A DNA stretch of 37,290 bases from positions 1 to 37,290 of the forward strand of contig NZ_JARRAE010000021.1 of assembly GCF_030376605.1 (NCBI RefSeq), read 5' to 3'. Below, one piece after another: positions 27,622-35,675 of the stretch. Positions within the stretch are counted from its first letter, which is position 1. The number at the start of each line of letters is the position of its first letter. The stretch is from Pseudochrobactrum sp. sp1633 (GTDB lineage Bacteria > Pseudomonadota > Alphaproteobacteria > Rhizobiales > Rhizobiaceae). Below the pieces are notes generated by a model. That model saw nothing but the letters and a program-made list of their open reading frames with translations. It did no database searches and was not told the origin of the DNA. A program made the position numbers and the translations under genes.

Positions 27622-28023
27622 ATGACAACACCTTCATTCTTCATCACCCCCGGATACGGGACGCGCCTGCATGACGCGCTTCATTATTCTCAGGCAATGC
27701 GCATTGGTGACCGCGTGGAGATCTCCGGACAGGGCGGATGGAACGACGATCTCGTCATTCCGGAGTCGATTGAGGAAGAGATCGAGCAGGCGTTCAAGAA
27801 CGTGGAACGGACGCTCGCGACCGCCGGAGCACGCTGGCCGCATGTGGTCCACGTCAATTCCTATCACGTCGGTGGATTCCCTCCCGTGATCAACGAAACA
27901 ATGGCCAAGCTGTATCGCCACTACATGCCCGACCGCGCTCCAATCTGGACGCAGTTGGGAATCGAAGCGCTGGGGCTTCCAACCATGCGTATCGAAATTC
28001 GCGTAACAGCTATCATCGCCTGA
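27622..28023 (+). CDS. RidA-family protein
   Basis: This 133-residue YjgF/YER057c-family protein starts at MTTPSFFITPGYGTRLHDAL. The fold signatures QAMRIGDRVEISGQGGW, EEEIEQAFKNVERTLATAGARWPHVVHVNSY and the C-terminal arginine in MRIEIRVTAI (the carboxylate-binding residue of RidA) are present. RidA hydrolyses reactive enamines and imines. After N-chlorination E. coli RidA becomes a chaperone, which fits the hypochlorite theme. It ends 31 bases before the convergent MFS gene. Confidence 0.9.
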   Translation: MTTPSFFITPGYGTRLHDALHYSQAMRIGDRVEISGQGGWNDDLVIPESIEEEIEQAFKNVERTLATAGARWPHVVHVNSYHVGGFPPVINETMAKLYRHYMPDRAPIWTQLGIEALGLPTMRIEIRVTAIIA

Positions 28024-28050
28024 CCCCGCGGTTCGTGCAGGCGCCGTGCC

Positions 28051-28091
28051 GCGCTAATCCCGCACGCCCTGCGCCCGCTTCTCCATGCATA
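28051..28091. repeat. Diverged 41-bp repeat, copy 2 (3' end of the MFS gene)
   Basis: This is the partner of 27536-27576. It includes the MFS stop codon and its last ~11 codons on the minus strand. Both copies end the tail peptide at TAG in the same position. Confidence 0.5.
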
Positions 28092-29325
28092 TCATCGTAT
28101 CGAGAGATCCGGTTATCATCGGCGTGCTCGGAGAACGGGGGGCCGCCTTGGCCTGGTTGGCGCGCCTCGGCTGCCTGCGGGCGATGGCCAGCACTGCCAG
28201 GAGCGTGAGCAACGCCGCCGCATAAAGGAACAGGCCGCCAGGGCCGACGATATTCATTGCAGCTGCTCCTATTAGGGGGCCAGCGGCTGTCCCGATCCCG
28301 TTGAGCAGCAAAAGCCCGCGCGCGGTGCCGAGTAGCCGACCGGCCGGAAGATCGTCGTTTGCGACGGCGAGACACAACGAATAAATCGGGATGCCAAAGC
28401 CGCCGAACAGCGCACCTGCCGCAAGGAGCAGCGGCAGAGGCGCTTCCACCGCCAACGCTACGCCGATGGCAGACGCTGCGGACGCCAGCGCCGCACCGGC
28501 GATGACAAGATTCCGGGGCACTCGATCCGAAAGCCAACCGAGTGGCCAATGGAAGGCGAGCGTTCCACCAAGAACCGCAGCCATGAAGGCGGAGATACCG
28601 CCCACATCGAGGCCGATGCTCTGGGCGAAGTTCGCGCCCATGCCCCAGAAACCACCGATAGCCAGGCCGGCCAGGAAAGCGCCAGCCGCAGCGAGAGGTG
28701 ATACGAGGACGAGGTCCCTGAACGCGACCCATTCCTGTTCCACCTGGGCCGGCGGATGACTGGGCAGCAAGGTGATCGGAACCACCGCCGCTGATATCAG
28801 CAGCGACACGATGAGGAACAATGTCACGTCGGCGGGCGGTGCGATGTTGAGTAACGCCTGCCCGATTGCCCATGAGCCCATAGAGACAACTCCGAATATC
28901 GACAGGAGCTGCCCGCGTGTGGATGGCAATGCGTGGGCGTTGAGCCAACTCTCCGTTGCGAGGATCATGCCCGCGTAGGCGAAGCCGGTAATCAGGCGAA
29001 GCGGCATCCAGGCGATCGGCTCCACGAACGCCACATGGAGAAGGGCGGTCATCGAGGCAATGGCCGCGAAGCCGGCGAAGGTTCTGACATGTCCCACGGA
29101 GACGATGATCGGTGGCAACACGAGCGCGCCGATCGTGAAACCCGCGAAATAGAAGGACATCATCGCGCTGATCGCGCCGGTCGAGAACCCCTTATGGCCG
29201 GCTCTCACGATCAGGAGCGTGCTCAGCAGGCCATTGCCCAGCAGCAGAGCGGCGACGCTCAGCAGCAGCGCCGCCACCGGCGCGAGAACGAGGCCGCGCT
29301 TGCCCGCCGACCTCATGGTATCCAT
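28054..29325 (-). CDS. Major facilitator superfamily transporter
   Basis: This ~423-residue protein has about twelve hydrophobic segments, starting at MDTMRSAGKRGLVLAPVAAL. The layout is that of small-molecule efflux or sugar-like MFS transporters (GFSTGAISAMMSFYFAGFTIGALVLPP, GWLSDRVPRNLVIAG as the inter-domain loop motif). The first ATG in this frame at 29400 lies well inside the DM13 gene. The chosen start overlaps it by 13 bases. It closes the thioredoxin-like/DM13/MFS operon. Substrate is not evident. The last 11 codons form part of a diverged 41-bp repeat. Confidence 0.86.
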   Translation of the reverse strand: MDTMRSAGKRGLVLAPVAALLLSVAALLLGNGLLSTLLIVRAGHKGFSTGAISAMMSFYFAGFTIGALVLPPIIVSVGHVRTFAGFAAIASMTALLHVAFVEPIAWMPLRLITGFAYAGMILATESWLNAHALPSTRGQLLSIFGVVSMGSWAIGQALLNIAPPADVTLFLIVSLLISAAVVPITLLPSHPPAQVEQEWVAFRDLVLVSPLAAAGAFLAGLAIGGFWGMGANFAQSIGLDVGGISAFMAAVLGGTLAFHWPLGWLSDRVPRNLVIAGAALASAASAIGVALAVEAPLPLLLAAGALFGGFGIPIYSLCLAVANDDLPAGRLLGTARGLLLLNGIGTAAGPLIGAAAMNIVGPGGLFLYAAALLTLLAVLAIARRQPRRANQAKAAPRSPSTPMITGSLDTMICMEKRAQGVRD

Positions 29326-29825
29326 CGCCGGGCTCGTTCTCGGGCCTGACTTGAGGGTTGATACTCTGCCGCACTGATGAACTGGTCGAATGCTTCGCAC
29401 CAGATGACGACCGTGTTGTAGTCACGGACATCGATGCCGGCAGGCACCTCGACGATGAAGCCGTTGAACGTCTTCACATCGCCCACGCGGACTGATCTGT
29501 CCTTGATTAGGAGAAAGGCCTCCTTCGTGTCGACGAAACGTGGTGCGAGGTAGAGCTTGTAGTCGGGACCAGGGGCGAGGCGCCCGATATGGGCGATACG
29601 GTCGCGCGAGACCCGGATCTCGCCTTCCCCCCAGTGAAGCAGGTCGCTGCCTTTGAGATCGCGGGCCAGACGCCCTGCGTAGAGCGTCTCGGCTGAGATG
29701 GTCCGCAAGGCCGCCGCGTCCGGGGCCTGGGGGGCGGTCAGGATCGGCAGCGTGTAGACACCGCCCGCGAAGCCCATGGCGAGCATCGCGAGATGGGTGG
29801 CAATCAGGATGACCCAGCGCCGCAT
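29313..29825 (-). CDS. DM13-domain membrane-anchored protein
   Basis: This 170-residue protein has an N-terminal membrane anchor or signal (VILIATHLAMLAMGFAGGVYTLPI). A DM13 domain at ~60-155 follows, with LYLAPRFVD, LIKDRSVRVGDVKTFNGFIVEVPAGIDVRDYNTVVIWCEAFDQF. The single conserved cysteine in VVIWCEAF is the family hallmark. DM13 is proposed to be an electron-transfer domain facing the periplasm. It begins three bases after the thioredoxin-like gene, suggesting a redox partnership. Confidence 0.87.
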   Translation of the reverse strand: MRRWVILIATHLAMLAMGFAGGVYTLPILTAPQAPDAAALRTISAETLYAGRLARDLKGSDLLHWGEGEIRVSRDRIAHIGRLAPGPDYKLYLAPRFVDTKEAFLLIKDRSVRVGDVKTFNGFIVEVPAGIDVRDYNTVVIWCEAFDQFISAAEYQPSSQARERARRWIP

Positions 29826-29828
29826 CGG

Positions 29829-30299
29829 TTACACCAGCTCCAGTCCCTTCACGAGCTGATCGGCGTCGAGATGGAAGTCCGAGAATACGATGCGGCCGCC
29901 AGCGTCCATCACGGAGAACCAGGGCGTTCCCCGCGTGCGGTAGTCCTCCATGAAGGTGGGAAGCGTCGCGCCGGCAGGTGGCTCGTCCTGACCGAACGCG
30001 ACAGGAAGCGCATACTTGAGCTGGTTCACGCGCAGCTTCTCGAAGGTGTTCTCATCCGCTCCTTCGAAGACGGTCTGGATCACCGCGAAGCCCACGCCCT
30101 TGGCGCTCAATGCACCATGCAACCTTTGTAGCGTCGGAAATCCATGCAAATGGCAGCCACGGCACCAGTGCTGGAAGGCGAAGAGGACTTTCGGGCCGGT
30201 GCCGAGATCCGACAGCTTGAGCGGCGCGATGCTTTCTCCATCCGCGCCAATCCATCTCTGCACCCGCAGCTCGGGGGCTTGTCGTTCGTCGACGCTCAT
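29829..30299 (-). CDS. Thioredoxin-fold (TlpA/peroxiredoxin-like) protein
   Basis: This 156-residue protein starts at MSVDERQAPELRVQRW behind TTGGAGG. A longer frame upstream runs into the DUF1330 gene and is rejected. The active site is CxxC in FQHWCRGCHLHG (Cys46, Cys49), and the cis-proline loop is RGTPWFSVMD. There is no signal peptide, so it is likely cytoplasmic. It may reduce disulfides or peroxides. It heads a tight three-gene operon with the DM13 and MFS genes. Confidence 0.86.
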   Translation of the reverse strand: MSVDERQAPELRVQRWIGADGESIAPLKLSDLGTGPKVLFAFQHWCRGCHLHGFPTLQRLHGALSAKGVGFAVIQTVFEGADENTFEKLRVNQLKYALPVAFGQDEPPAGATLPTFMEDYRTRGTPWFSVMDAGGRIVFSDFHLDADQLVKGLELV

Positions 30300-30450
30300 C
30301 TGATCCTCCAATTCCGATGCAGAAGTCCGATGAGTGGTCGCGTGTGGCGATGGCACGCGAACCTCACCGCCTTGATCCCCTACAGGTTGTAGGATGCGAG
30401 TTCGCCGACCGATACCTCGTGGCCAGCCCCGCCGTTCTTCCGTCGGTGTG

Positions 30451-30756
30451 TCACCGCCGCCCCTCAATGACAAAGGCGCGATAGCGGGAACCGGCAAAAC
30501 GGTGCGCAGCGATGGTTTGGTAGGCGGGGCTATGATACCAATCACGGGCGGCCTGCATCGTCGGGAACCGCAAAATTACGGCCCCTTCGACGGGCGGCCC
30601 CTCCAAATGCTCCATCGCGCCATAAGCGGCGAGAAAGGTTACGTCGTGGCCATCGAACGATGGGCCGACGCCTGCAGAATAGGTTGCGAGTTCTTCCGGA
30701 TCGGTGGTTTCTTCGCGGGTGAAGACGACGAACGCTTCCATCTTAAAGTCTTTCAT
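30451..30756 (-). CDS. DUF1330 protein
   Basis: This 101-residue ferredoxin-like alpha/beta-barrel-type protein starts at MKDFKMEAFVVFTREET. DUF1330 features are GPSFDGHDVTFLAAYGAMEHLEGPPVEGAVILRFPTMQAARDWYHSPAYQTIAAHR. A second ATG at 30741 is possible. Biochemical role unknown, and relatives are often in stress or catabolic operons. It lies between the GlcG-like and thioredoxin-like genes on the same strand. Confidence 0.9.
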   Translation of the reverse strand: MKDFKMEAFVVFTREETTDPEELATYSAGVGPSFDGHDVTFLAAYGAMEHLEGPPVEGAVILRFPTMQAARDWYHSPAYQTIAAHRFAGSRYRAFVIEGRR

Positions 30757-30803
30757 AAGGTCGCATCTGCAGGCCACCGCCGCTGGCGATGGCCTTAAAG
30801 TCG

Positions 30804-31235
30804 TCAGGCTGGCAGCTCGAACCCGATTTTCGTGAGTGCCTCGACGCACGCATCCTGATCCTGCTGATAGTTGCCTCCGGAGATGCCGATCCCGCCGATC
30901 AACTTCCCGTCTTCCAGGATCGGATAGCCTCCGCCGACAGCGACCATCCGGGGGCGATAGGCCAGCGGCGCCACTTTTGGATCGTTCGAAACATAGTCGT
31001 TCCAGACATGGGTGGGGTACCCAAACGAGGCGGAACTCCAAGCCTTGTCGATGGCAACATCGACGGTGAGAAACGGCGCGTCATCAGTGCGCTCGAACGC
31101 GCGCAGGTTACCGGTGGCGTCGACGACGGCGACCGCAGCCGGGATGCCGATTGTACGTGCCGCGGCGATCGCCGCGTCGATGAGGGCGACGGCGGTTTCG
31201 CGGTTGATCGAGGCGGTGGCAATGGATTTCGTCAT
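30804..31235 (-). CDS. GlcG/HbpS-family haem-binding protein
   Basis: This 143-residue protein starts at MTKSIATASINRETAVALID behind GAAGGAAA. Family motifs are AAVAVVDATGNLRAFERTDDAPF, AIDKAWSSASFG and GGGYPILEDGKLIGGIGISGGNYQQDQDACVEAL. HbpS-type proteins bind haem or cobalamin and relay oxidative-stress signals in some bacteria. No signal peptide is visible. It lies 73 bases downstream of the second dehydrogenase gene and probably shares its promoter. Confidence 0.9.
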   Translation of the reverse strand: MTKSIATASINRETAVALIDAAIAAARTIGIPAAVAVVDATGNLRAFERTDDAPFLTVDVAIDKAWSSASFGYPTHVWNDYVSNDPKVAPLAYRPRMVAVGGGYPILEDGKLIGGIGISGGNYQQDQDACVEALTKIGFELPA

Positions 31236-31308
31236 GAAATTTCCTTCGCCGTGGCGTAATCCGTCCGGCGTTCTTGAGGTTAGAAAAGACGTTCGGCGGT
31301 GGCAGTCA

Positions 31309-32319
31309 TCAGAAGCCTTCGAGGACAATCTTGCCTCTTGCCGCGCCACTTTCGATCAGTGCGTGCACCGTCTTCAGATTGGCGGCATTAATTGGCGACA
31401 ATTTTTCGGTTAGCGTCGTGCGAATTTTGCCGTCGTCCACCAGCACCGCCAGCGAATTGAGGATCTTGCCCTGCTCATCCATGTCGGGCGTGCCGTAGAG
31501 CGACCGTGTGAACATCAGCTCGTGGTGGATCGACACTGCCTTGCGCTTGAACAGCATGACGTCGAGCGCCTTGGGATCGTCGATGAATCCGAACCGTCCT
31601 TGCGGGGCGATCAGTTCGGCGATGTCGGATGCATGCTGCTCGGTATGCGTGGTCGAGAACACGAAAGCGGGAGCGCCGATGTTGAGCTCGGCAATCTGTG
31701 GCGCGAGCGGCCGAGAGTGGTCGATGACATGATGAGCCCCAAGCCCTTTAACCCACTCCTGGGTTTCCGGCCGAGAGGCGGTGGAGATGACGATGAGATC
31801 CGTGCGCTGTCGAGCGATCTGGATGGCGATCGACCCGACCCCACCCGCACCACCGATGATGAGGATCGCCGCCGCCCCGGGAACGGGCTTCGTCACGTCC
31901 AGGCGATCGAACATGGCTTCCCAGGCCGTCAACGTCGTGAGTGGCAGCGCCGCCGCTTCCGCCCAGTCGAGCGACGCGGGTTTACGACCGACGATCCGGG
32001 CGTCGACGAGATGGAACTCCGCATTGGTGCCAGGCCTTATGAGCGATCCGGCATAATAGACCTCGTCGCCTACCGCGAACTGCGTCACGTCGGGGCCGAC
32101 CTCTTGCACGATCCCGGCCGCATCCCATCCCAGCACTTTCCAATCGCCATCAGCGGGCGGCGTGCTGCTGCGGATTTTGTAGTCGACCGGGTTGACCGAG
32201 ACAGCCTTCACCTCAACCAGGATATCGCCTCCTTCAGCGACAGGCCGAGGCAGATCAATGTCGACCAGAGAGGCGTCCTCGGCGATGGGTCCCGGAACCT
32301 TGTAACCAACGGCTTTCAT
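31309..32319 (-). CDS. Zinc-type alcohol dehydrogenase-like/quinone oxidoreductase 2
   Basis: This 336-residue MDR protein starts at MKAVGYKVPGPIAEDASL. It has a GroES-like domain (ILVEVKAVSVNPVDYKIRSS, GWDAAGIVQEVGPDVTQFAVGDEVYYAG), a Rossmann loop (ILIIGGAGGVGSIAIQIARQRTDLIVI) and C-terminal AARGKIVLEGF. It lacks the classic zinc ligands. It likely reduces quinones, enals or similar oxidised metabolites with NADPH. It is the first gene after promoter box D and differs clearly from the dehydrogenase at 19413-20438. Confidence 0.88.
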   Translation of the reverse strand: MKAVGYKVPGPIAEDASLVDIDLPRPVAEGGDILVEVKAVSVNPVDYKIRSSTPPADGDWKVLGWDAAGIVQEVGPDVTQFAVGDEVYYAGSLIRPGTNAEFHLVDARIVGRKPASLDWAEAAALPLTTLTAWEAMFDRLDVTKPVPGAAAILIIGGAGGVGSIAIQIARQRTDLIVISTASRPETQEWVKGLGAHHVIDHSRPLAPQIAELNIGAPAFVFSTTHTEQHASDIAELIAPQGRFGFIDDPKALDVMLFKRKAVSIHHELMFTRSLYGTPDMDEQGKILNSLAVLVDDGKIRTTLTEKLSPINAANLKTVHALIESGAARGKIVLEGF

Positions 32320-32412
32320 CGGTGTCTCCAGCTTGCTGTATCCTGAAGTCTTATCGATCAGATCGAAATTTCTTCCGAAATATACTCAGGATTTAAAGAT
32401 TTCGCGTGTCAG

Positions 32413-32467
32413 ACTATGAAGGTATGCGCGCAACATATCCAATAGCGGTACGACATAGTTTCCATAC
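32413..32467 (-). promoter_or_regulatory. Shared promoter box D, upstream of dehydrogenase 2
   Basis: Read on the minus strand it has GTATGGAAACTAT, ten bases, TATTGG, a -35-like TTGGAT (32437-32442) and, 18 bases on, a -10 CATAGT (32413-32418). Spacing is identical to box A. Operator O6 lies between -35 and -10. Confidence 0.78.
32423..32437. promoter_or_regulatory. MarR-like operator O6, imperfect, inside promoter D
   Basis: TATGC-GCGCA-ACATA has one arm mismatch from the O1 consensus. It fills the spacer between the -35 and -10 of box D, an ideal place for a repressor. Confidence 0.55.
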
Positions 32468-32691
32468 CTCGGAGCCGGATTCAGAAGTTTATCGAAAATA
32501 GCGGTTTATTGCTGTTCGGCGGGTGAGCATCCGGATGGAGGCGATAAGCGCCCAAGCGGTTGAGGAGTCGACCTCTCAGCGGTCGCGTTGGCAGGGGCGA
32601 TCTCGCCCGCCGGTCTCACACCAACGTTGGCAAGCGACGGCGTCCGCTCGAAATCCGCTGACGGGGATACGCCTGCAATGCCGATTCGAAG

Positions 32692-32747
32692 CTATCGAAA
32701 CTATAGCTACAGGGTATTGGGAAATCATACTGGACTGACGCTATAGT
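32692..32747 (+). promoter_or_regulatory. Shared promoter box B, upstream of the sulfite-oxidase-like operon
   Basis: CTATCGAAACTAT is followed by ten bases, then TATTGG (32715-32720) and -10 TATAGT (32742-32747). The gap to the -10 is one base longer than in boxes A and D. Confidence 0.78.
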
Positions 32748-32924
32748 CTTCACGCATAACCACGACTCAAAATGGTCCAACACTTTTCTCTACGCTAATA
32801 GAGAATCCGGTATTCTGATTTTCAGTGAATTGGCTCGTTCGGCGGTTGTGCGCGCAAAGATCTTTTACAGAATTCTGAACTGAATCAGGTTCTGGTCTGT
32901 CGTGACAAGCAAGGGGGTTTCGCT

Positions 32925-33530
32925 ATGGTCACCAGAGGTTTCACAGGCCGCGGTCCAGGCGGCGACCAGTCCGATCGGATACCGCCGGGTCAGCATCTCG
33001 TGGAGAATTTCCCTGTTCTGACGGCCGGGCCAACGCCGAGCGTGGAGCCCTCCGATTGGAAATTCACCGTCAAGATCGGTCCGAAGCCCGTCAAAGTGTG
33101 GAACTGGAGCGAGTTCAACGCCCTACCGAAGACCAAGATGACCCGAGACATTCACTGCGTCACGTCCTGGTCCAAGCTGGATACCGCCTGGGAGGGCGTA
33201 CTCATCGAAGACATCCTTGCAGATGCAGGGCTCGATCGGCCCACCGATTTCGTCTTGGCGCACTGCTACGATAATTACTCGACAAACGTCCCGCTGGCGG
33301 ATCTGCTCTCCGGGAAAGCGATGGTCGCCCTCAACTATGCGGGCAAGCCGCTTCCCCGCGATCATGGAGGGCCGGCGCGTCTTCTGGTTCCGCACCTTTA
33401 CTTCTGGAAGTCCGCCAAATGGGTGAACGCGCTGCAATTCACAACGCGTGACGAGGCGGGCTTCTGGGAGCTGCGCGGCTATCACATCTATGGCGATCCG
33501 TGGCGCGAGCAGCGCTACACCAATGACTGA
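32925..33530 (+). CDS. Sulfite-oxidase-like molybdopterin oxidoreductase
   Basis: This 201-residue protein is a single Mo-cofactor domain of the SUOX fold. The molybdenum-ligand cysteine is Cys78 in RDIHCVTSWSK. Other family elements are WEGVLIEDILADAGL, AHCYDNYSTNVPLADLLSGKAMVAL, LPRDHGGPARLLVPHLYFWKSAKWV and WELRGYHIYGDPWREQRY. It has no Tat signal, so it is likely cytoplasmic, unlike periplasmic MsrP. The start follows AAGGGGG. Its stop overlaps the FAD reductase gene, suggesting that the two form an NAD(P)H-driven reductase, perhaps for sulfoxides. Substrate is inference. Confidence 0.9.
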   Translation: MVTRGFTGRGPGGDQSDRIPPGQHLVENFPVLTAGPTPSVEPSDWKFTVKIGPKPVKVWNWSEFNALPKTKMTRDIHCVTSWSKLDTAWEGVLIEDILADAGLDRPTDFVLAHCYDNYSTNVPLADLLSGKAMVALNYAGKPLPRDHGGPARLLVPHLYFWKSAKWVNALQFTTRDEAGFWELRGYHIYGDPWREQRYTND

Positions 33531-34275
33531 AAACGGCGCGCAAATCGCGTGGCAGTCATGCGTGATCGACGAAATCGTCCAGCAAACCCCGAGTATCAAG
33601 AGCTTCTTCCTTCGGTTGAGCAAACCGTTCGCGCACATCGCAGGGCAGCACGTCGATGTCCGGCTGACCGCGCCCGGTGGCTACAGTGCGATGCGGAGTT
33701 ACTCGATTGCGTCTTCGGCAATCTCGTTCCCGACGGTCGAGCTCGCTATCGAGCGCCTGCCGGATGGCGAAGTTTCGCCGTTCTTCCACGATGTCGCGGC
33801 GATCGGAGACGAAATCGAGCTTCGTGGTCCGCTCGGCGGCCATTTCCTATGGCCTGAACCTGCCATAGACCCAGTGCTGTTGATCGGGGCAGGCTCCGGC
33901 CTCGTGCCGTTGATGGCGATGATCCGGCAGCGCCGCGCACTAGCCCAGGTCGTGCCGACAGCGCTGCTCCTGTCCGCACGAACCGCTGAAGACGTTCTCT
34001 TCTCAAAAGAGCTTCATTCCATCGAATGCAGCGATCCGGCATTCGCCTTGGCGCTGGCAATTACGCGCGAGAACCCGATCCGCGCATCGGACTTTGCGCG
34101 ACGGATCGACGGCGTGATGGTCCAAGAAGTTCTGGCCCGGCTTCACCGAAAGCCCACACAAGTATTCGTTTGCGGGTCCAACGGTTTCGTCAACATCGCG
34201 ACCGAGGGCGCGCTGCTGGCCGGCCTGGACCCCTCCATTGTCAAAACCGAGCGCTACGGTGTTAATGGCCATTGA
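33523..34275 (+). CDS. FAD-binding ferredoxin-reductase-type oxidoreductase
   Basis: This 250-residue flavoprotein starts at MTENGAQIAWQSCVIDEI. FAD-binding RSYSIASS and the NAD(P)-binding GAGSGLVPLMAMIRQR and VFVCGSNGFVN place it in the ferredoxin-NADP reductase superfamily. There is no 2Fe-2S ferredoxin domain, so it must pass electrons to a separate partner. It overlaps the end of the Mo-protein gene by eight bases, and that protein is the obvious partner. The pair is commonly found together in proteobacteria. Confidence 0.92.
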   Translation: MTENGAQIAWQSCVIDEIVQQTPSIKSFFLRLSKPFAHIAGQHVDVRLTAPGGYSAMRSYSIASSAISFPTVELAIERLPDGEVSPFFHDVAAIGDEIELRGPLGGHFLWPEPAIDPVLLIGAGSGLVPLMAMIRQRRALAQVVPTALLLSARTAEDVLFSKELHSIECSDPAFALALAITRENPIRASDFARRIDGVMVQEVLARLHRKPTQVFVCGSNGFVNIATEGALLAGLDPSIVKTERYGVNGH

Positions 34276-34357
34276 CATACGGCGGCTAGCGGCGCAAGCT
34301 ACTTCGCGTCCCGCCGATCGTGGACGTGCAGCCCACGGATTAATTTTGGAGATCATC

Positions 34358-35623
34358 ATGAGCCGCTTTGCCGAACCCGTCTTCATTGCCGCTGGCCTTC
34401 GGACGCCTTTCGGCCGCGGCGGAGGCGCGTTGGCTGCCTACGATGCCATCTCTCTGTCCGTGCCTGTCGTGCAGGCGATGGCGGCGCAGGCGGAGCCTGA
34501 TCTCCTCGTCTGGGGAACCGTGATCCCGAATTTGGGCTGGAGCAATATTGCTCGCGAAACCTGGCTTGATGCCAAGCTCAATCCGACTGTTCCGGCGTTC
34601 TCCGTCGTCCTGGCATGCTCGACCAGCATGACGGCGACCTTCGCTGCGGCAGGGATGCTGGGCGGAGGAACCGACCTCACCATGGTCGGCGGGTCCGAAG
34701 TCATGAGCCGGCCGTCAATCGCCCTGACGGCCGATGCATCGAAGCGGCTCACCGACCTCTTTGCGCAGGATGCGACCGCCGCGCTTGCCGCCCTCCAGTC
34801 TCTGACTCCACGAGACTACGTGCTCCCCACAAAGGGCTGGGCAAACCGGATCACCGGAAGGACGATGGGTGATCATATGGAGGAGACCGCCAAGGCTTGG
34901 CGGGTCTCGCGCGTCGCGCAGGATGATTGGGCGCTCAAGAGCCACCAGCGGGCAGTCGCTGGTTGGGAACGTGGCTTCTTCGACGATCTCGTGATTTCGC
35001 TGCCTGAGCTGGCGCGCGATGCGAACCCGCGCGCCGATACGTCGCCCGAACGGCTGGCCGCACTCAAGCCCGCCTTCGATCGCGACAGCGGGAGGGGAAC
35101 CCTGACCGCCGGCAACAGCTCACCGATTACGGATGGAGCCGCCGGGTGTTGGGTCGCTACCGAAGCCGGTGTGGCGAGACTCCCGGCGGGCACCCCCTAC
35201 GCGCGGCTCGTCGACTACGAGATCTCTGCCGTCGATCTCCACACCGAGGGCCTGCTGATGGCGCCCTCCTATGGCATTCCGCGCCTGCTCGCGCGGCATC
35301 AACTCAGCTTCTCCGACATCGCACTCTGGGAAATCCACGAAGCCTTTGCAGCCCAGGTCCTGGCGAACGTCGCGGCCATCACCGATCGGGAGTGGGTGCG
35401 CGCGACAGCCGGTGTCCAGGCGGCTATGGGCGATTTTGACTGGGACCGCGTCAATCCCAATGGAGGCTCGGTCGCCCTGGGTCATCCGTTCGGCGCTACA
35501 GGCGCGCGCGACCTCAGCCAGGCGGTAAAGGAACTTTGGGCCATGCCGCCCGGATCGCGCGCAATCGTCAGCATCTGCGCCGACGGCGGTCAAGGCACAG
35601 TCGCCCTCCTCGAACGCGGCTGA
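34358..35623 (+). CDS. Thiolase (acetyl-CoA acetyltransferase-like)
   Basis: This 421-residue thiolase starts at MSRFAEPVFIAAGLRTPFGRG behind TTGGAG. The active-site cysteine is Cys87 in VLACSTSMTA. Histidine motifs are IHEAFAAQVL and NPNGGSVALGHPFGATGAR. The last motif is ICADGGQG instead of the usual CxGGGQG. The conserved order suggests an active beta-ketothiolase. Why a thiolase lies in a redox-stress operon is unclear. It might repair or recycle acyl groups or serve lipid synthesis. Confidence 0.9.
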   Translation: MSRFAEPVFIAAGLRTPFGRGGGALAAYDAISLSVPVVQAMAAQAEPDLLVWGTVIPNLGWSNIARETWLDAKLNPTVPAFSVVLACSTSMTATFAAAGMLGGGTDLTMVGGSEVMSRPSIALTADASKRLTDLFAQDATAALAALQSLTPRDYVLPTKGWANRITGRTMGDHMEETAKAWRVSRVAQDDWALKSHQRAVAGWERGFFDDLVISLPELARDANPRADTSPERLAALKPAFDRDSGRGTLTAGNSSPITDGAAGCWVATEAGVARLPAGTPYARLVDYEISAVDLHTEGLLMAPSYGIPRLLARHQLSFSDIALWEIHEAFAAQVLANVAAITDREWVRATAGVQAAMGDFDWDRVNPNGGSVALGHPFGATGARDLSQAVKELWAMPPGSRAIVSICADGGQGTVALLERG

Positions 35624-35675
35624 CGGTAGATCAACGCCATGACAGCGATCCGCTTCCAACTGTCGGAGACGCGAT

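Larger units (their letters stand above)
32320..32924. other. Divergent regulatory interval with promoter boxes D and B
   Basis: No gene is supported in these 605 bases. A 71-codon frame at 32523-32738 covers box B and looks spurious. The interval holds box D (minus strand) for the dehydrogenase operon, operator O6 inside box D, and box B (plus strand) for the sulfite-oxidase-like operon. A long AT-richer leader (32750-32910) has no obvious start before 32925. Confidence 0.75.

Noticed and set aside
32523..32738. A 71-codon frame over promoter box B
   Set aside because: It reads through the -10 region, has no ribosome site and no family. A similar short peptide at box C arises only because the DNA motif is shared.
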